Shown here: positions 45,070 through 55,527 of the stretch, piece by piece | Layout of the letters: every line of letters starts with the position of its first letter | How positions within the stretch are numbered: position 1 is the stretch's first letter | Origin: Crossaster papposus | Lineage: Eukaryota > Echinodermata > Asteroidea > Velatida > Solasteridae | NCBI GenBank assembly: GCA_037893245.1 | Contig: JBAIAA010000259.1 | Coordinates: 1,487,001-1,551,000, forward strand | Length of the DNA stretch: 64,000 nucleotides | Direction: 5' to 3' | Notes under the pieces: model-generated | The model's input: only the letters and a program-made list of their open reading frames with translations | Told to the model about the DNA's origin: nothing | Database searches by the model: none | Translations under genes and position numbers: made by a program

Positions 45070-45490
45070 TAATGATCGAGACCATGCTAACTTGTGTACA
45101 AGAGATGCAAGGCCCAGATGGATCTATACAACTGGTGGGCTGCCCATTAATGTGACCCACCTTATACGTACATTTTGCCAACTTATAACCCAGTTAAAGC
45201 ACATAATGAGCCCACACAGGACCCACATAGGACCCGCATGAATTTATGTGGGCTTGCCCATTTGGGGCCCAACTGGCGCCGGCGGAAAAATCTCTGTGGG
45301 CCCCAACTGGGCAGCCCACATGGGACCCATGAGGGAGCCCATTTGGAGCCCACTTGTGCCCCATGTGGGGCCCACTTATACCCCGGTTAAAGCTCAGAAG
45401 GGACCCACACAGGACCCACATGGGACCCACACGGGGCGGGCGCACGAATTTATGTGGGCTTGCCCATTTGGGCCCCATGTGGGGCCCACT
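45070..45490 (+). repeat. Degenerate GGGCCC/TGGGCC repeat block
   Basis: Words ACCCACATGGGACCCAC, AATTTATGTGGGCTTGCCCA and GGGGCCCACTT recur (GAATTTATGTGGGCTTGCCC at 45238 and 45446, about 207 bp apart). It is related in composition to the 72-bp minisatellite but with a different unit. Confidence 0.7.
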
Positions 45491-45495
45491 AGGGA

Positions 45496-46243
45496 ATGTT
45501 GACTGGGTACGTTCGAGACAGCCTGCTGACCATGTCCAAGGCCAAGTACAAGAAGACAAGGTCCACCATCAACAGGTTGCTGTCTGACCTGATGGATGAG
45601 GACCTGATGGATGAGGACAGTGATGATGACATTCCAAGTGCCATGGGAGCTCCCCCATCCAAGAAACCCAGCAAGCCCGCCACTCTCAAGCACCTCACCA
45701 ACTGCGGCCCAGTTCAGCACCGTCATTTGGCTCGTACGGCTCCTCAGCACCATCAACCTCCGAGCAGTATCAGCCAGCTCCCCGCATGTGGAGAAACGTG
45801 CCTCCAGCATCATAAGTGTGAGGTTCACAATCTATGGAGTGTACTCCATAGATTGTGAACCTCACACTGATGATGCTGGAGGAGCAGTACCAGCAACCCT
45901 TACAGAATCCACATCAGCAGAAGCCTCCACATCCTTCTCTACATCACATGATGCCTTCACCTCAGCAACCTTCTCAGCAAACTCAACAGCAGCAGCAGCA
46001 GGAACAGTGCACCCCAACAGTGTCTGCCGCCTTGGGTTCTGCTGACCAGGTACTGAGGAACCAGCCCAGTCCAACCCAGCCTAGTTCAGGCACAGCCTTC
46101 AGACCAGCTTCCCGAACATTTCCGGTCTGTCCAACATCTAAGGACTTAGTGGCTACCTGGATTCTCCTCTGGATCTCGGTTCTCAGGATGGGGAACTCCC
46201 AACACCAAAAGGAAAGAAGTCGTGACTGTTGTGATAAAGTAGC
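45496..46243 (+). pseudogene. Frame-broken coding sequence, Gln-rich, unknown
   Basis: Protein-like stretches appear in successive different frames: MSKAKYKKTRSTINRLLSDL with DLMDEDSDDD (from about 45532), then SFGSYGSSAPSTSEQYQPAP (about 45725-45790), then MLEEQYQQPLQNPHQQ followed by a Q-rich run (from about 45869). This looks like a low-complexity, Gln/Pro/Ser-rich regulatory-type protein broken by frameshifts and by an inserted hairpin. It has no introns across about 700 bases, consistent with a retrocopy. I cannot name the parent gene. Confidence 0.4.
45801..45882. repeat. Hairpin with 40-bp arms, 2-base loop
   Basis: Arms 45801-45840 and 45843-45882 are complementary at 39 of 40 positions, from CCTCCAGCATCAT to ATGATGCTGGAGG around a centre ATGGAGT-GT-ACTCCAT. 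It lies exactly at a frame break of the pseudogene. Confidence 0.92.
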
Positions 46244-46313
46244 GGGTTATACATCAAGTCAAAGTAGTGTAGTTTACAGTGTAGTCCAATTAAATTTCAA
46301 TTAAAAAAGTATG

Positions 46314-46317
46314 ATAA
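46314..46317 (+). other. Target site duplication ATAA (left)
   Basis: ATAA directly before the 5' LTR equals ATAA directly after the 3' LTR (63130-63133). Confidence 0.8.
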
Positions 46318-46929
46318 TGTGGTGGACGCAAGTGCGCCCTCGCTTGACAGGCATGATTTCCCGCGCTTTGGCGATCTCGCATCGTCAATGACCTCGTTAA
46401 ACGGTTGAACAGAATTTAACATACATTGTACATGTACATGTATTATTTTGTCTGTTAAAATCGCAGAGTTTCGTGGGACGACCTACATGTACTGAGTGTC
46501 CTACTCGATTATCCAGGACTGGGTGAGTCGAGAATACGACCCTTTAAGTTCAATTAATTTGATGTATTTTTAGTGTTGTTTTTGGCTATGCCTCGCCAGG
46601 ACCTAACGTTAAAGTCATACAGTGCTAGTGATATGTATGTGTATTGAAATGCACATGTGCGATGAAATTGTTGCACATGTACTCGAATGTATGCATGATG
46701 TATTATGGCATATATTGTATTCATTATACAGGGTGTTTGTTTATTGGAGTTCTGCCAATTAAATAGATGACCAGTGAGTGGTGTCACAGTTGCAGTGCCT
46801 TGCTGAGTGAAATCTGAGTTACTTACCACCAGTCCGCCTCCAAGCCGTGGTCCAACCAGGGATTCGGATCCCATCCCCGTTGAGGGTTAGCTTCAACAAT
46901 TACTGCTACCATCAGTAGCTACCATCACA
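46318..46929 (+). repeat. 5' LTR (612 bp)
   Basis: Starts TGTGGTGGACGC and ends CTACCATCACA (TG...CA rule, short inverted ends TGTGGTGG/CCATCACA). By eye it differs from the 3' LTR at about nine positions, all in the first 250 bases; the last ~360 bases look identical. Confidence 0.93.
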
Positions 46930-46931
46930 AG

Positions 46932-46955
46932 TGGCGTCGTAGACAGGATTGCGAC
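46932..46955 (+). other. Primer-binding site, serine-tRNA-like
   Basis: TGGCGTCGTAGACAGGATT begins two bases after the LTR. It starts with TGG (complement of CCA) and resembles the complement of animal serine-tRNA 3' ends, with a few differences. The tRNA identity is inferred. Confidence 0.6.
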
Positions 46956-46999
46956 TCGGAGAAAGACTATGATGATAACCAGTCTTCAGCATGTAACTA

Positions 47000-48935
47000 T
47001 GGTGGCCCTGAAGGGACACGCAGATCGTGAATATTGACGTCAATATTCGCGACAAATTTCACGACTTTCCTCAAAGTCGCGAATATTGACGTCAATATTG
47101 ACGTCAATATTCACGACTTTCCCCAAAAGTCGCGAATATTGACGTCAAATTTGACGTCGATATTCGCGTCAAATTTCACGACTTTCCCCGAAAGTCGCGA
47201 ATATTGACGTCAATATTCGCGACAAAATTCACGACTTTCCTCAAAGTCGCGAATATTGACGTCAATATTGACGTCAATATTGACGACTTTCCCCAAAAGT
47301 CGCGAATATTGACGTCAAATTTGACGTCAATATTCACGACTTTCCCCAAAAGTCGCGAATATTGACGTCAAATTTGACGTCAATATTCACGACTTGCCCC
47401 CAAAGTCGCAAATATTTTGACGCGAATTTTTTTCCAGCAAGCTAGGTTTTGGCTAGTCTTGTTTCGGGGCGATCCGGCGATCGCGAATTTATTTTTATAA
47501 AATTATATTTTTCGGAATAATTACAGGATATCTAGCGCGATCATTTTGCTGGATGCCTAGAATAATAATTTACCTTCAAATTTACCTTTAAGTTCAGTTC
47601 ACGAGATTTGTAAGCATGTATCACTTCGGTCAAGCCAGTTCGATATTCCCGCTGCGATTTTTTTTTGAGATAAACATTTCAGCGATTGCGTGCAAAAGCA
47701 TAGCGGGGTACCAGCGAATTTAAAGAGATCGTCGTGTTCTAAAGTTATTAAGTAACATTTTTTGTTTACGTTTTGGTGTTTTCAGGTGTTTTGTGTGGCC
47801 AAACTTTTGTTCGAACAAAGTTCCCATCGTCTTTTCGATTTCACAAGAAAATGCACAAAATGCGGATTCGGTTACCACGTCCCCCATAGCCTTGTGTGCA
47901 TTTGTCTGCCGGGTTTGTCTGCCGAGAAAAATTGTTGGACCTTGTTGTGCACGTGCGCAGTTGGAATGTCGAAGTGGCTTATACACAGGTATAACTGCGT
48001 GCAGAACACATGCTGTAAAGGGATATCCTTTTACAAATCAAGTGCTCAGCAGTGCCATAGAATCATAATTTACCTTCAAATAAGTAAGATATTTCTTAAT
48101 AATTCGGTAGTAAATATTTTTGATGTCTGCAAATGGTGTATCCTACCTTTAAGTTCAGTTCACGAGATTTGTAAGCATTTATCTTCGGTCACGTCAGTGC
48201 AGAACTAATACACAGGTATAACTGCGTGCAGAGCACATGCTGTAAAGGGATATCCTTTTACAAATCAAGTGCTCAGCAGTGCCATGTCAAATTTTACCTT
48301 AAATATTTTTGATGTCTGCAAAGCTACCTTTAAGTTCAGTTCACGAGATTTGTTTCTGAACTTGAAACAAATCCACTGATCTCTTGTGACAATCGAGGGC
48401 GCCCTCAATAAGCCCGTTTTCTGAGTATGGATGATCGACGAACAACTGCATAGACGGACGGCTAGCCCGGACAAATAAAAAACTCAGTCTTGGAGCAAGA
48501 CTAGCCAAAACCTAGCTTGTGGAAAAAAATTCGCGTCAAAATATTTGCGACTTTGGGGGCAAGTCGCGAATATTGACGTCAAATTTGACGTCAATATTCG
48601 CGACTTTTGGGGAAAGTCGTGAATATTGACGTCAAATTTGACGTCAATATTCGCGACTTTTGGGGAAAGTCGTGAATATTGACGTCAATATTGACGTCAA
48701 TATTCGCGACTTTGAGGAAAGTCGTGAATTTTGTCGCGAATATTGACGTCAATATTCGCGACTTTCGGGGAAAGTCGTGAAATTTGACGCGAATATCGAC
48801 GTTAAATTTGACGTCAATATTCGCGACTTTTTGGGAAAGTCGTGAATATATTCGCGACTTTGAGGAAAGTCGTGAAATTTGTCGTGAATATTGACGTCAA
48901 TATTCACGATCTGCGGAGTCCCTTCAGGGCCACCA
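47000..48935. mobile_element. Giant fold-back element made of AATATTGACGTCAATATT palindromes
   Basis: Ends TGGTGGCCCTGAAGGGAC and its inverse, flanked by TA (46998-46999, 48936-48937). The arms (about 47000-47463 and 48493-48935) pair over some 440 bases. They consist of repeated modules built from GTCGCGAATATTGACGTC and GACTTTCCCCAAAAGTCGCG, themselves palindromic. The middle (47464-48492) holds rearranged MITE C sequence and a partly duplicated segment (CACAGGTATAACTGCGTGCA at 47982 and 48212). Short frames in it are not genes. It is inserted in the 5' leader of the gypsy element. Confidence 0.9.
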
Positions 48936-48937
48936 TA

Positions 48938-49455
48938 TGTAACAGCACAAGACACCCCATGCCTGGAGCCCATTGAGAACGAGCCGGTGATGCAAGTGTT
49001 TATACTTATATGTATAATTATAATTGTGTTAGGCAATGAGGTTGAACTAATTTCACTGGGTTAGTCTACGTGTATGCTGTTCAAGTTCTATAAATTTGTT
49101 TGGCTGGTCGTGGCTGTGCTTTTGCCATGAAATGTTCACTCATGCTGAACAGCGTGTTGTTTCGTTGAAAATTCCTTGTATAATACAGAGTGGCTCTTCC
49201 TCGTTGTCCAACATCAAGTGATAGCCACATGTAATATTGTAGACGGGTGGTCCCATAATGCCAGCTGTTTGCTTTTAGACATAAGATTTTTAATTCGGCT
49301 TTTAGTTTGTAAATATTTTTGCCTTGGTGGAATTGGGCAGTACAACTACGTGTTGTTGAACATGCTGAATTCTTAATGTTATGTTCAGAAATTTGTAACT
49401 AAAACCATTGAAGCTGTGAGTTCTAGGTTTGTTGTGAGTATATAATTGTGTAACT
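48938..49455 (+). other. Gypsy leader between fold-back element and gag
   Basis: Non-coding; the flank ATGTAAC on both sides of the fold-back insertion shows it continues the 46950-46999 leader. The splice donor needed for a spliced downstream message should be here or in early gag but I could not single one out. Confidence 0.5.
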
Positions 49456-50171
49456 ATGGCAACACCCGAGGCTTTAGCGGATGCCCTTACACAGTCACTT
49501 TCACAGTCTCAGAAAGCCTTTGCTGATATTGCTGGGGCCTTTAAGAATCTAAGATTTCAGAGAGCAACTCCTGTGAAGTTTGTTAAATTCCGTGGTCGTC
49601 CAAAAAAATCCGGGGATCAAACCCTAAAAAAATGGTTAGACGATTTGGATACGTATTCTCGGCAATTGGATTTGTCCGAAGATGAGAAACTGAATGTTGC
49701 GATTGATCATCTTGGGGGTGAAGCAAAAGAGGAGATCAGATGCTGCCCCCAGGAGGATAAAGACAACATAGACAAACTAATATCAATCTTAAGGCTCAGA
49801 TTTGGTGCAAAAGAGACCGTTCAAACACTTAATTGCACATTTTATTCTAGGAGCCAGTTGGAAGGGGAAACTTTTGAGGAATTTAGTCGTACTTATGCGA
49901 TTGTATAATCGCATGGAGCTAGCCTCGACAGATAGTGAGGAAAAGCAAGCCCTTGGTAAGCTAAAACAGCGAGCTCTTAAGGAACAGATGATTAGGGGTA
50001 CACGTGACCTTTTGACTAAACGTGAACTGCGCAGGCTCACCCATGAGGAGCCTGATTTGCAATTTTATCAGTTTAGGGAGCAAGCGTTACACATCCTTAG
50101 AGATGTAGATGAGGGCACTGTTGCCTCATGTATGGGTGTTAGTCCACCCACCCCTAATGATATTGTATCAG
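49456..50171 (+). pseudogene. gag: gypsy gag, N-terminal part, frameshifted
   Basis: Structural protein of the retrotransposon particle. Starts MATPEALADALTQSLSQSQK. The retrotransposon-gag capsid region runs about residues 45-150 (KKWLDDLDTYSRQL, then FGAKETVQTLN). At about 49890 the frame changes by one base: the first frame ends at 49908 while RLYNRMELASTDSEEKQ continues in another frame to about 50150. Gag is then interrupted by the LINE insertion near 50172 and resumes near 55170. The insertion and the frameshift make it non-functional. Confidence 0.85.
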
Positions 50172-50655
50172 TTCAAGGTTCATTTATTTCTTCGGCATCA
50201 ACATACAGGATGATAATGGTAGTTTATACAGTTATGATAGGTGATGCTGAAGGGGGACCCACTAAGAAGCAAAGCTTGTAGGTGTGGGCCCCCTATGCAT
50301 GCATGTACGTGCTCTGGGCTACATGTATTGGATACAAGAATATTCATGTAAAATAGGAGCAAACACGGACAGTAGGCCCAGAGCACATACAGCATTTTAT
50401 AAATAACAGTAAGTTACTTACTTAAATACACTAATACCAAAACAAAAGACAAGGACAAACAATAAACAGCACATCAACAAGCCAGTTTAGGAATGCATCA
50501 ATAAAATACAAAAAATACATTTTGAGTTATTATTTTACATTAGTTCACAATAAAAGTTCAACAAAGCAAACTTATAATCTCGTTTGAAAGCGATAATATG
50601 TTTGGAGCTTCTTAATGTATTAGTAAGTGAATTCCATAACCTGGGTCCCTCATAT

Positions 50656-53552
50656 TTAATAGTTGTGTGAAAAAGAAGTACGAGTTAATGGGAGATGAAA
50701 ATGACAAGCCTGTCGAGTAAAGTAGGCATGGATCTGATCATTTCGCACAAATATTGCCTTAATAGCCGAGGGTAAAGTATTGGAATTGGACTGATACATG
50801 AGGGACCCAAGCTGATGGTAATAAATATCCTTAATTTTTAAGGTTTTATGTTTAAAAAAGAGAGGATCAGTATGGGCACAAAAATCAACAAAATTAATTA
50901 TACGAAGAGCTCGCTTCTGCAAAAGAAATAACTTTTAAAGATAACCAGTGGAACAGTTACCCCACGCAAGTATTCCATAATTAAGGTATGACAAAATTAA
51001 AGTATTATAAAGAGAGACTAGGACCGATGGAGGAAAAAAATGTTTGATTCTATTGATAACACCAATATTTCTAGCAACAATTTTACATAGATAATCAATA
51101 TGATTTTTCCAGGTTAACTTAGAGTCAATAAACAGTCCCAGAAATTTGAAACAGTCGGTTTTTATAATAGCAGCATCATTAATCACAACATCTCTAGGAA
51201 GATCATTAGCAGAATTACTAAACAGCATGTAATTGGTTTTATTAATATTTAATGACAACTTATTGATTCTAAACCAATTAGAAACTAATTTAAGTTCATT
51301 GTTCATTGTATCAATAAGAGTATTCAAGTTGTTATGAGAAAAAAATAAATTTGAATCATCAGCAAATAAAATAAATGAAAGTACATCTGATGATTTTGTG
51401 AAGTCATTGATATAAATTATAAAAAGTAACGGGCCTAAAATTGATCCTTGAGGGACTCCACAGCTTAAAGTTTTGAAAGATGAATTTGAACCACCAATAA
51501 AAACATATTGGCTTCTATTTGTAAAATAACTTCTGAACCACTCCAGGGATACTCCTCGAATACCATAATAGGACAATTTATGCAACAAAATGTCATGGTC
51601 AATTGTGTCAAAGGCTTTTGAAAGATCAAGAAATATCCCCAGAGTGTGCTCAGAGTTATCTACTGCATTAGAGTTGAGTGTTTGCTACGAAATCCAAATT
51701 GTGAATTGGTTAGAATATCAAATTTAAATAAATATTTACTGAGTCGGGTATGGACACATTTCTCAAATATTTTTGAAAAACAAGTCAAGATGGAAATGGG
51801 TCTATAATTATTAACACAATTAGGATCACCACTTTTATAAACTGGAATAACTTTGGCAATTTTTAATTGGTGTGGAACAATTCCGGTTATGAATGAAAGA
51901 TTAATAATGTGTGCAAGTGGCCTACAAATAGCCATGATAGTACTCTTGACAACAGCTATATTAATGCAATCATAACCAGAGCTCTTTTTATTTTGTAGAT
52001 TAGTGACAATGTCAGATATCTCATGTTCATCAACTGGAGCAAAAAAAAAAGAATTTGGGTTGGGGTCAGTAAGATAATCATTAAACGATGCCCGAGTTTG
52101 AGGAATATTTTGAGCGAGGTTAGGACCTATGTTGACAAAATAATTATTAAAGCAATTGGCAATTAAATTAGAGTTATTAATCAAGTTCCCTTCATGCATG
52201 ATGCTACTGATGGTATGAGAAGACGTTTTATTGTTCAGTACAGAATTGATTACCTTCCATGTATTACGAATGTTATTCTTTTCCTGTTCAAACTGGCGTG
52301 TATAATATTGTTTTTTAGAGGTACGTAAAAGGTTAATTAAAATATTCTTATATTTAGTATACTTAATTTTATTAGAATTAGTGGGATGAGCTAAATATTG
52401 TCGGTAAAGCTTGTTTTTCTTATTAATAGATTTAAGAAGTAGATTGGTTATCCATGGTGCGTGGGGCTTAGATTTAAATTTAGATTTATGGTTTATATGA
52501 GGAGTAAAAAGGGTGTTTTTATCATACATATAATTAAAATCATCAATAAAGTTGTTAAATGCCAAATCAGGATTATCGCAATTATAGACATTAGTCCAAT
52601 CATTAGAGTACAGGTCATCCTTGAATCTCTGAATATTTAAATTAGAAGCATTTCGGATAGAGGTGGAAATATAATCATCAGTGGAGACCTCTGGTTTACG
52701 AGACTGCATTTTTATAAATATTGGTAAATGGTCTGAAATGTCCGATAAAATAATACCTGATTTGGGGAAAGGTAAAACGTTTGTAAAAAAATTATCAATA
52801 AGTGTGGCAGTGGTATTTGTGATTCTAGTAGGTTTATCAATTAATGGGAGAAAAGAATAAGATATAATTAAATCAACGAATGCTTGTGTGTTGGAATTGG
52901 AATAATTAAGTAAATTAATATTAAAATCACCAGAAATAAAACATGCTTTATTTCCAGGGATCATACGAAAAAACAAATTCTGAAAAGTAAGCATGAACTC
53001 ATTGTGACTTGCACTAGGTGGCTTATACATAACACCTGCAATTATGTCTTTGGCCCTTAGGGCAGAAATTTCAATAAACAGGGATTCAAGGGAATCTTCT
53101 GAACATTTCAGGTCTTCCCTAATTTTAAAGCTCACCTCACATGAGACATAAAGTGCAACACCACCTCCAACTCTACCCTGTCTGTTATTCACAATGAGTT
53201 TATAACCTGGGAGTGAATAATAATTATGGGGATCAGTTTTCAACCATGTTTCAGAGAGTGCAATAACAGTAAAGTTATTGCCAATAGAGTCTAAGAGAAG
53301 CTGAAGTTGATCAAAAATTTTCTGGAGACTTCTAATATTAAGGTGGAGTAAAGAAAAACCATCAATATTGTTAATCTTAGGAAACTGCTCCAAAGAATAG
53401 TACTGTGAATTATTGAATGAATGAAAAGGATTGTTTGGATCCATATACTCAGAATCCGAATTATTCTCAAACTCACTAGGACTTTGAGCCATCATCATTC
53501 TGCCGTTCAATATCAAGAACTGAGATGTAAAGTAACAATATAAGTCTGGCAT
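50656..53552 (-). pseudogene. LINE ORF2: endonuclease and reverse transcriptase, one frameshift and one stop
   Basis: The N-terminal AP-type endonuclease is seen by LLHLNIRSLQK, VIALSETWL, FISGDFNINLL and LSDISDHLPIF (roughly residues 70-290). The reverse transcriptase follows: KVIPVYKSGDPNCVNNYRPI, FGFRSKHST, a frameshift near 51655, LDLSKAFDTIDHDIL, SCGVPQGSILGPLLF, FILFADDSN (catalytic Asp pair). A TAA at 50935-50937 interrupts the C-terminal region, which continues in frame (LQKRALRIINFVDFC) to about 50656. The motif set places it in the CR1/L2/Jockey-like group. About 960 residues in total. Confidence 0.85.
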
Positions 53553-53699
53553 TAATGCAAACCTGGGTCACACATGTAACACAACAATTACAGGACAATT
53601 CAAGTACATACATGTAGAAACAAATACAGATAAATACAATATAATTTAATGATGAGGAGGACTTGTTGATAAACATATCTTCAAGTTCACCGCATGTCA

Positions 53700-53960
53700 A
53701 ACAAAACCGGTGCATATGTACACGTGTATACGTGCGTCTGTTTATGGTGTAAATCGAGGACACATACCTGGCGACACGAAGGTGAATTGGGGTTAGGGTT
53801 AGAATCGAGGACGACCTCGATTGAGATTCGTGTACAAAACCAATGGGAGCCGTCGAAAAACGTTAGAGTACACACAAAGGAAATTTTCGAGAGGAACAAA
53901 GGAAACTCCTCGATTTACACCATATACAAACGTTGGTGTACATGCACACATACACACGTG
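53700..53960. mobile_element. Small palindromic insertion between LINE ORF1 and ORF2
   Basis: TTTATGGTGTAAATCGAGGA (ending near 53761) pairs inverted with TCCTCGATTTACACCATATA (near 53910-53930). Inside is a second palindrome AATCGAGG-ACGA-CCTCGATT next to a short GGGTTAGGGTTAG telomere-like word. The spacing between ORF1 and ORF2 is unusually large (about 550 bases) because of this. Confidence 0.5.
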
Positions 53961-54103
53961 TTTTAATAAAATACAAAGCAGTATGTGATCAGTCAAATCT
54001 TAGACTGGGATCAATAAGTAATAACAGCTGTTGGAATATGATGATGATCAGCCAAACAGCGATCAGTCAGATCTAACGATAGATATATTCAATGCAGCAG
54101 CAC

Positions 54104-54982
54104 TCATTTATTGCAAGGTGACGGATGAAACTCCTTACTGTCGATAAACAGCTTTCCATTGCGGAAGACGACCTGTTGGCCCTTTTCGTAGGCTTGTTTC
54201 ATTGTATCACGAAGTGACCGTTTCTTGATGGCATCGGCTAGTGGCAAGTCTTGTAACACGAACATACTAGTATCCTGCAGGACCTTCTTAGCTTGTCGCA
54301 AGATAGCTTGCCTTTCCGGTCTGTAGATAAATTTAGCAATGATGTGACGAGACTTGTCTGACGATAATTTTGGTCCAACTCCAGGTCGATGGGCATTTTC
54401 AACAGTGACATTTGGGAGGTTGAATTTGTTGACGATTATGTCCTTGACAGCTTGATAAGCGTATGAAGGGTTTTCGGAAGGCTGTTCTGGGACACCCCCA
54501 AATCGCAGGTTAAAGCTGCGGGAGTACCTCTCAAGTTGCAAGGCTTCATTTTCAACCTTCTCAAGTCTCTTGACTGCCTCCTGGAATTGCAATTCAATTT
54601 TGGAGATTGAACCAGCTGTTACAGTAGCTTGCTGCTGCAGATCACCGACTGAATCACTTGTGTAAGTCAACCCATTTTCCATCTCTGACTGCTTGGCCTC
54701 GATACTGCCAACTCTATTGATGAGACTTTCCTGATTTAAAATCACTTTATCAAGTTTTGCATGTATATCACCCACCATGGACCGTAGGTCGTTCCTCAGA
54801 ATATCAAATTCACTGGATGAAGTAGCAAGAACATCGACTGGATTCGAGGTTTCAGCACGCGCACGTGTAACGGCCATGGTTGGAGATTTCGACGCCATCT
54901 TGGATTTCACAGATGTAGCGTCAGTTGCAAGTTCAACCGTAGATTTTTGGTCTCGTCGAGGCGGCATATCGAGTGGCTTCAA
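54104..54982 (-). CDS. LINE ORF1 protein, L1 ORF1p-like (coiled coil, RRM, C-terminal domain)
   Basis: RNA-binding chaperone that coats LINE RNA. 292 residues; the second Met (MPPRRDQKS) may be the real start. Ser/Thr-rich N-terminus, heptad-like coiled coil about 60-150 (LDKVILNQESLINRVGSIEA), RRM-type segment from about 150 (LERYSRSFNLRFGGVPE), then a C-terminal domain with AHRPGVGPK and RPERQAILRQAKK. This is the Transposase_22 layout of L1 ORF1p. The frame is intact although its ORF2 partner is broken. Confidence 0.8.
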   Translation of the reverse strand: MKPLDMPPRRDQKSTVELATDATSVKSKMASKSPTMAVTRARAETSNPVDVLATSSSEFDILRNDLRSMVGDIHAKLDKVILNQESLINRVGSIEAKQSEMENGLTYTSDSVGDLQQQATVTAGSISKIELQFQEAVKRLEKVENEALQLERYSRSFNLRFGGVPEQPSENPSYAYQAVKDIIVNKFNLPNVTVENAHRPGVGPKLSSDKSRHIIAKFIYRPERQAILRQAKKVLQDTSMFVLQDLPLADAIKKRSLRDTMKQAYEKGQQVVFRNGKLFIDSKEFHPSPCNK

Positions 54983-55169
54983 TAAGTAGCTATGTTACAG
55001 ATTGGGTACTTTGATTGCTGATAAGATGTTTCCCAGCTTTCAAATTTACACAAAATGTACAGAGACAGAGAAATGCTGAAAAAAATCCGGCTTGTTTGAC
55101 AGAGCGATATTAGAACACGTCCGTTTACCACAGCGCCCTCATTGTAAAATTGACAAAGTTGACAAAGTA

Positions 55170-55527
55170 ACTCCTGGCTGGCCGCCAAGTAAACCTGTAC
55201 ATTGCACGAGTGACAGTGAACTCCTTCGTGGGCTAGTTGATGGCCAAAAACAGTTATGTTTGACAATGGAGCGCATTGCACAGCAACAAGCTGAAACCAA
55301 CGTGCATAAACAGAAATTATCTGAAGTGATAGTGAACCAAAAGACAAATGGGCCCCCAACCCAAAGCAATTTCCAGACAAGAAAGAACCAGGTACAGTGT
55401 AGCTACTGTAACAAAAGGGGACACAGCATTGAAAGTTGCTATAAGCGGGATTATGATCTTAAGAATGCTAGTAACAGTGCAAAAACTGATGCCGAGCCTA
55501 GTGTCCAGAACACAATTCGGAAAACTT
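55170..55527 (+). pseudogene. gag: gypsy gag C-terminus / nucleocapsid with CCHC zinc knuckle
   Basis: Continuation of gag after the LINE. KPVHCTSDSELLRGLVDGQK is followed by a Gln-rich helix and the knuckle CSYCNKRGHSIESC (C-X2-C-X4-H-X4-C, about 55400-55441). The frame ends at 55527-55529 while the protease frame overlaps it in another frame, either a normal gag-pol frameshift or a mutation. Confidence 0.8.

Larger units (their letters stand above)
50172..55150 (-). mobile_element. LINE copy 3 (two ORFs) inserted in gypsy gag
   Basis: Minus-strand element, near full length. The 5' end is about 55100-55150, ORF1 is 54982-54104, ORF2 is about 53552-50656, and the 3' end AATAAATGAACCTTGAACTG is near 50172-50190. 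Gag sequence lies on both sides. Exact ends and target duplication were not resolved. ORF2 has a frameshift and an in-frame stop, so this copy is inactive. Confidence 0.8.

Noticed and set aside
46554..46874. Identical 106-residue minus-strand frames in both LTRs
   Set aside because: Identity is explained by the LTR repeat; no motif, and the frame is antisense to the element.
47762..48208. 148-residue frame inside the giant fold-back element
   Set aside because: Lies in the rearranged spacer made of MITE C pieces and a duplicated segment; no protein-like conservation between the duplicated parts.
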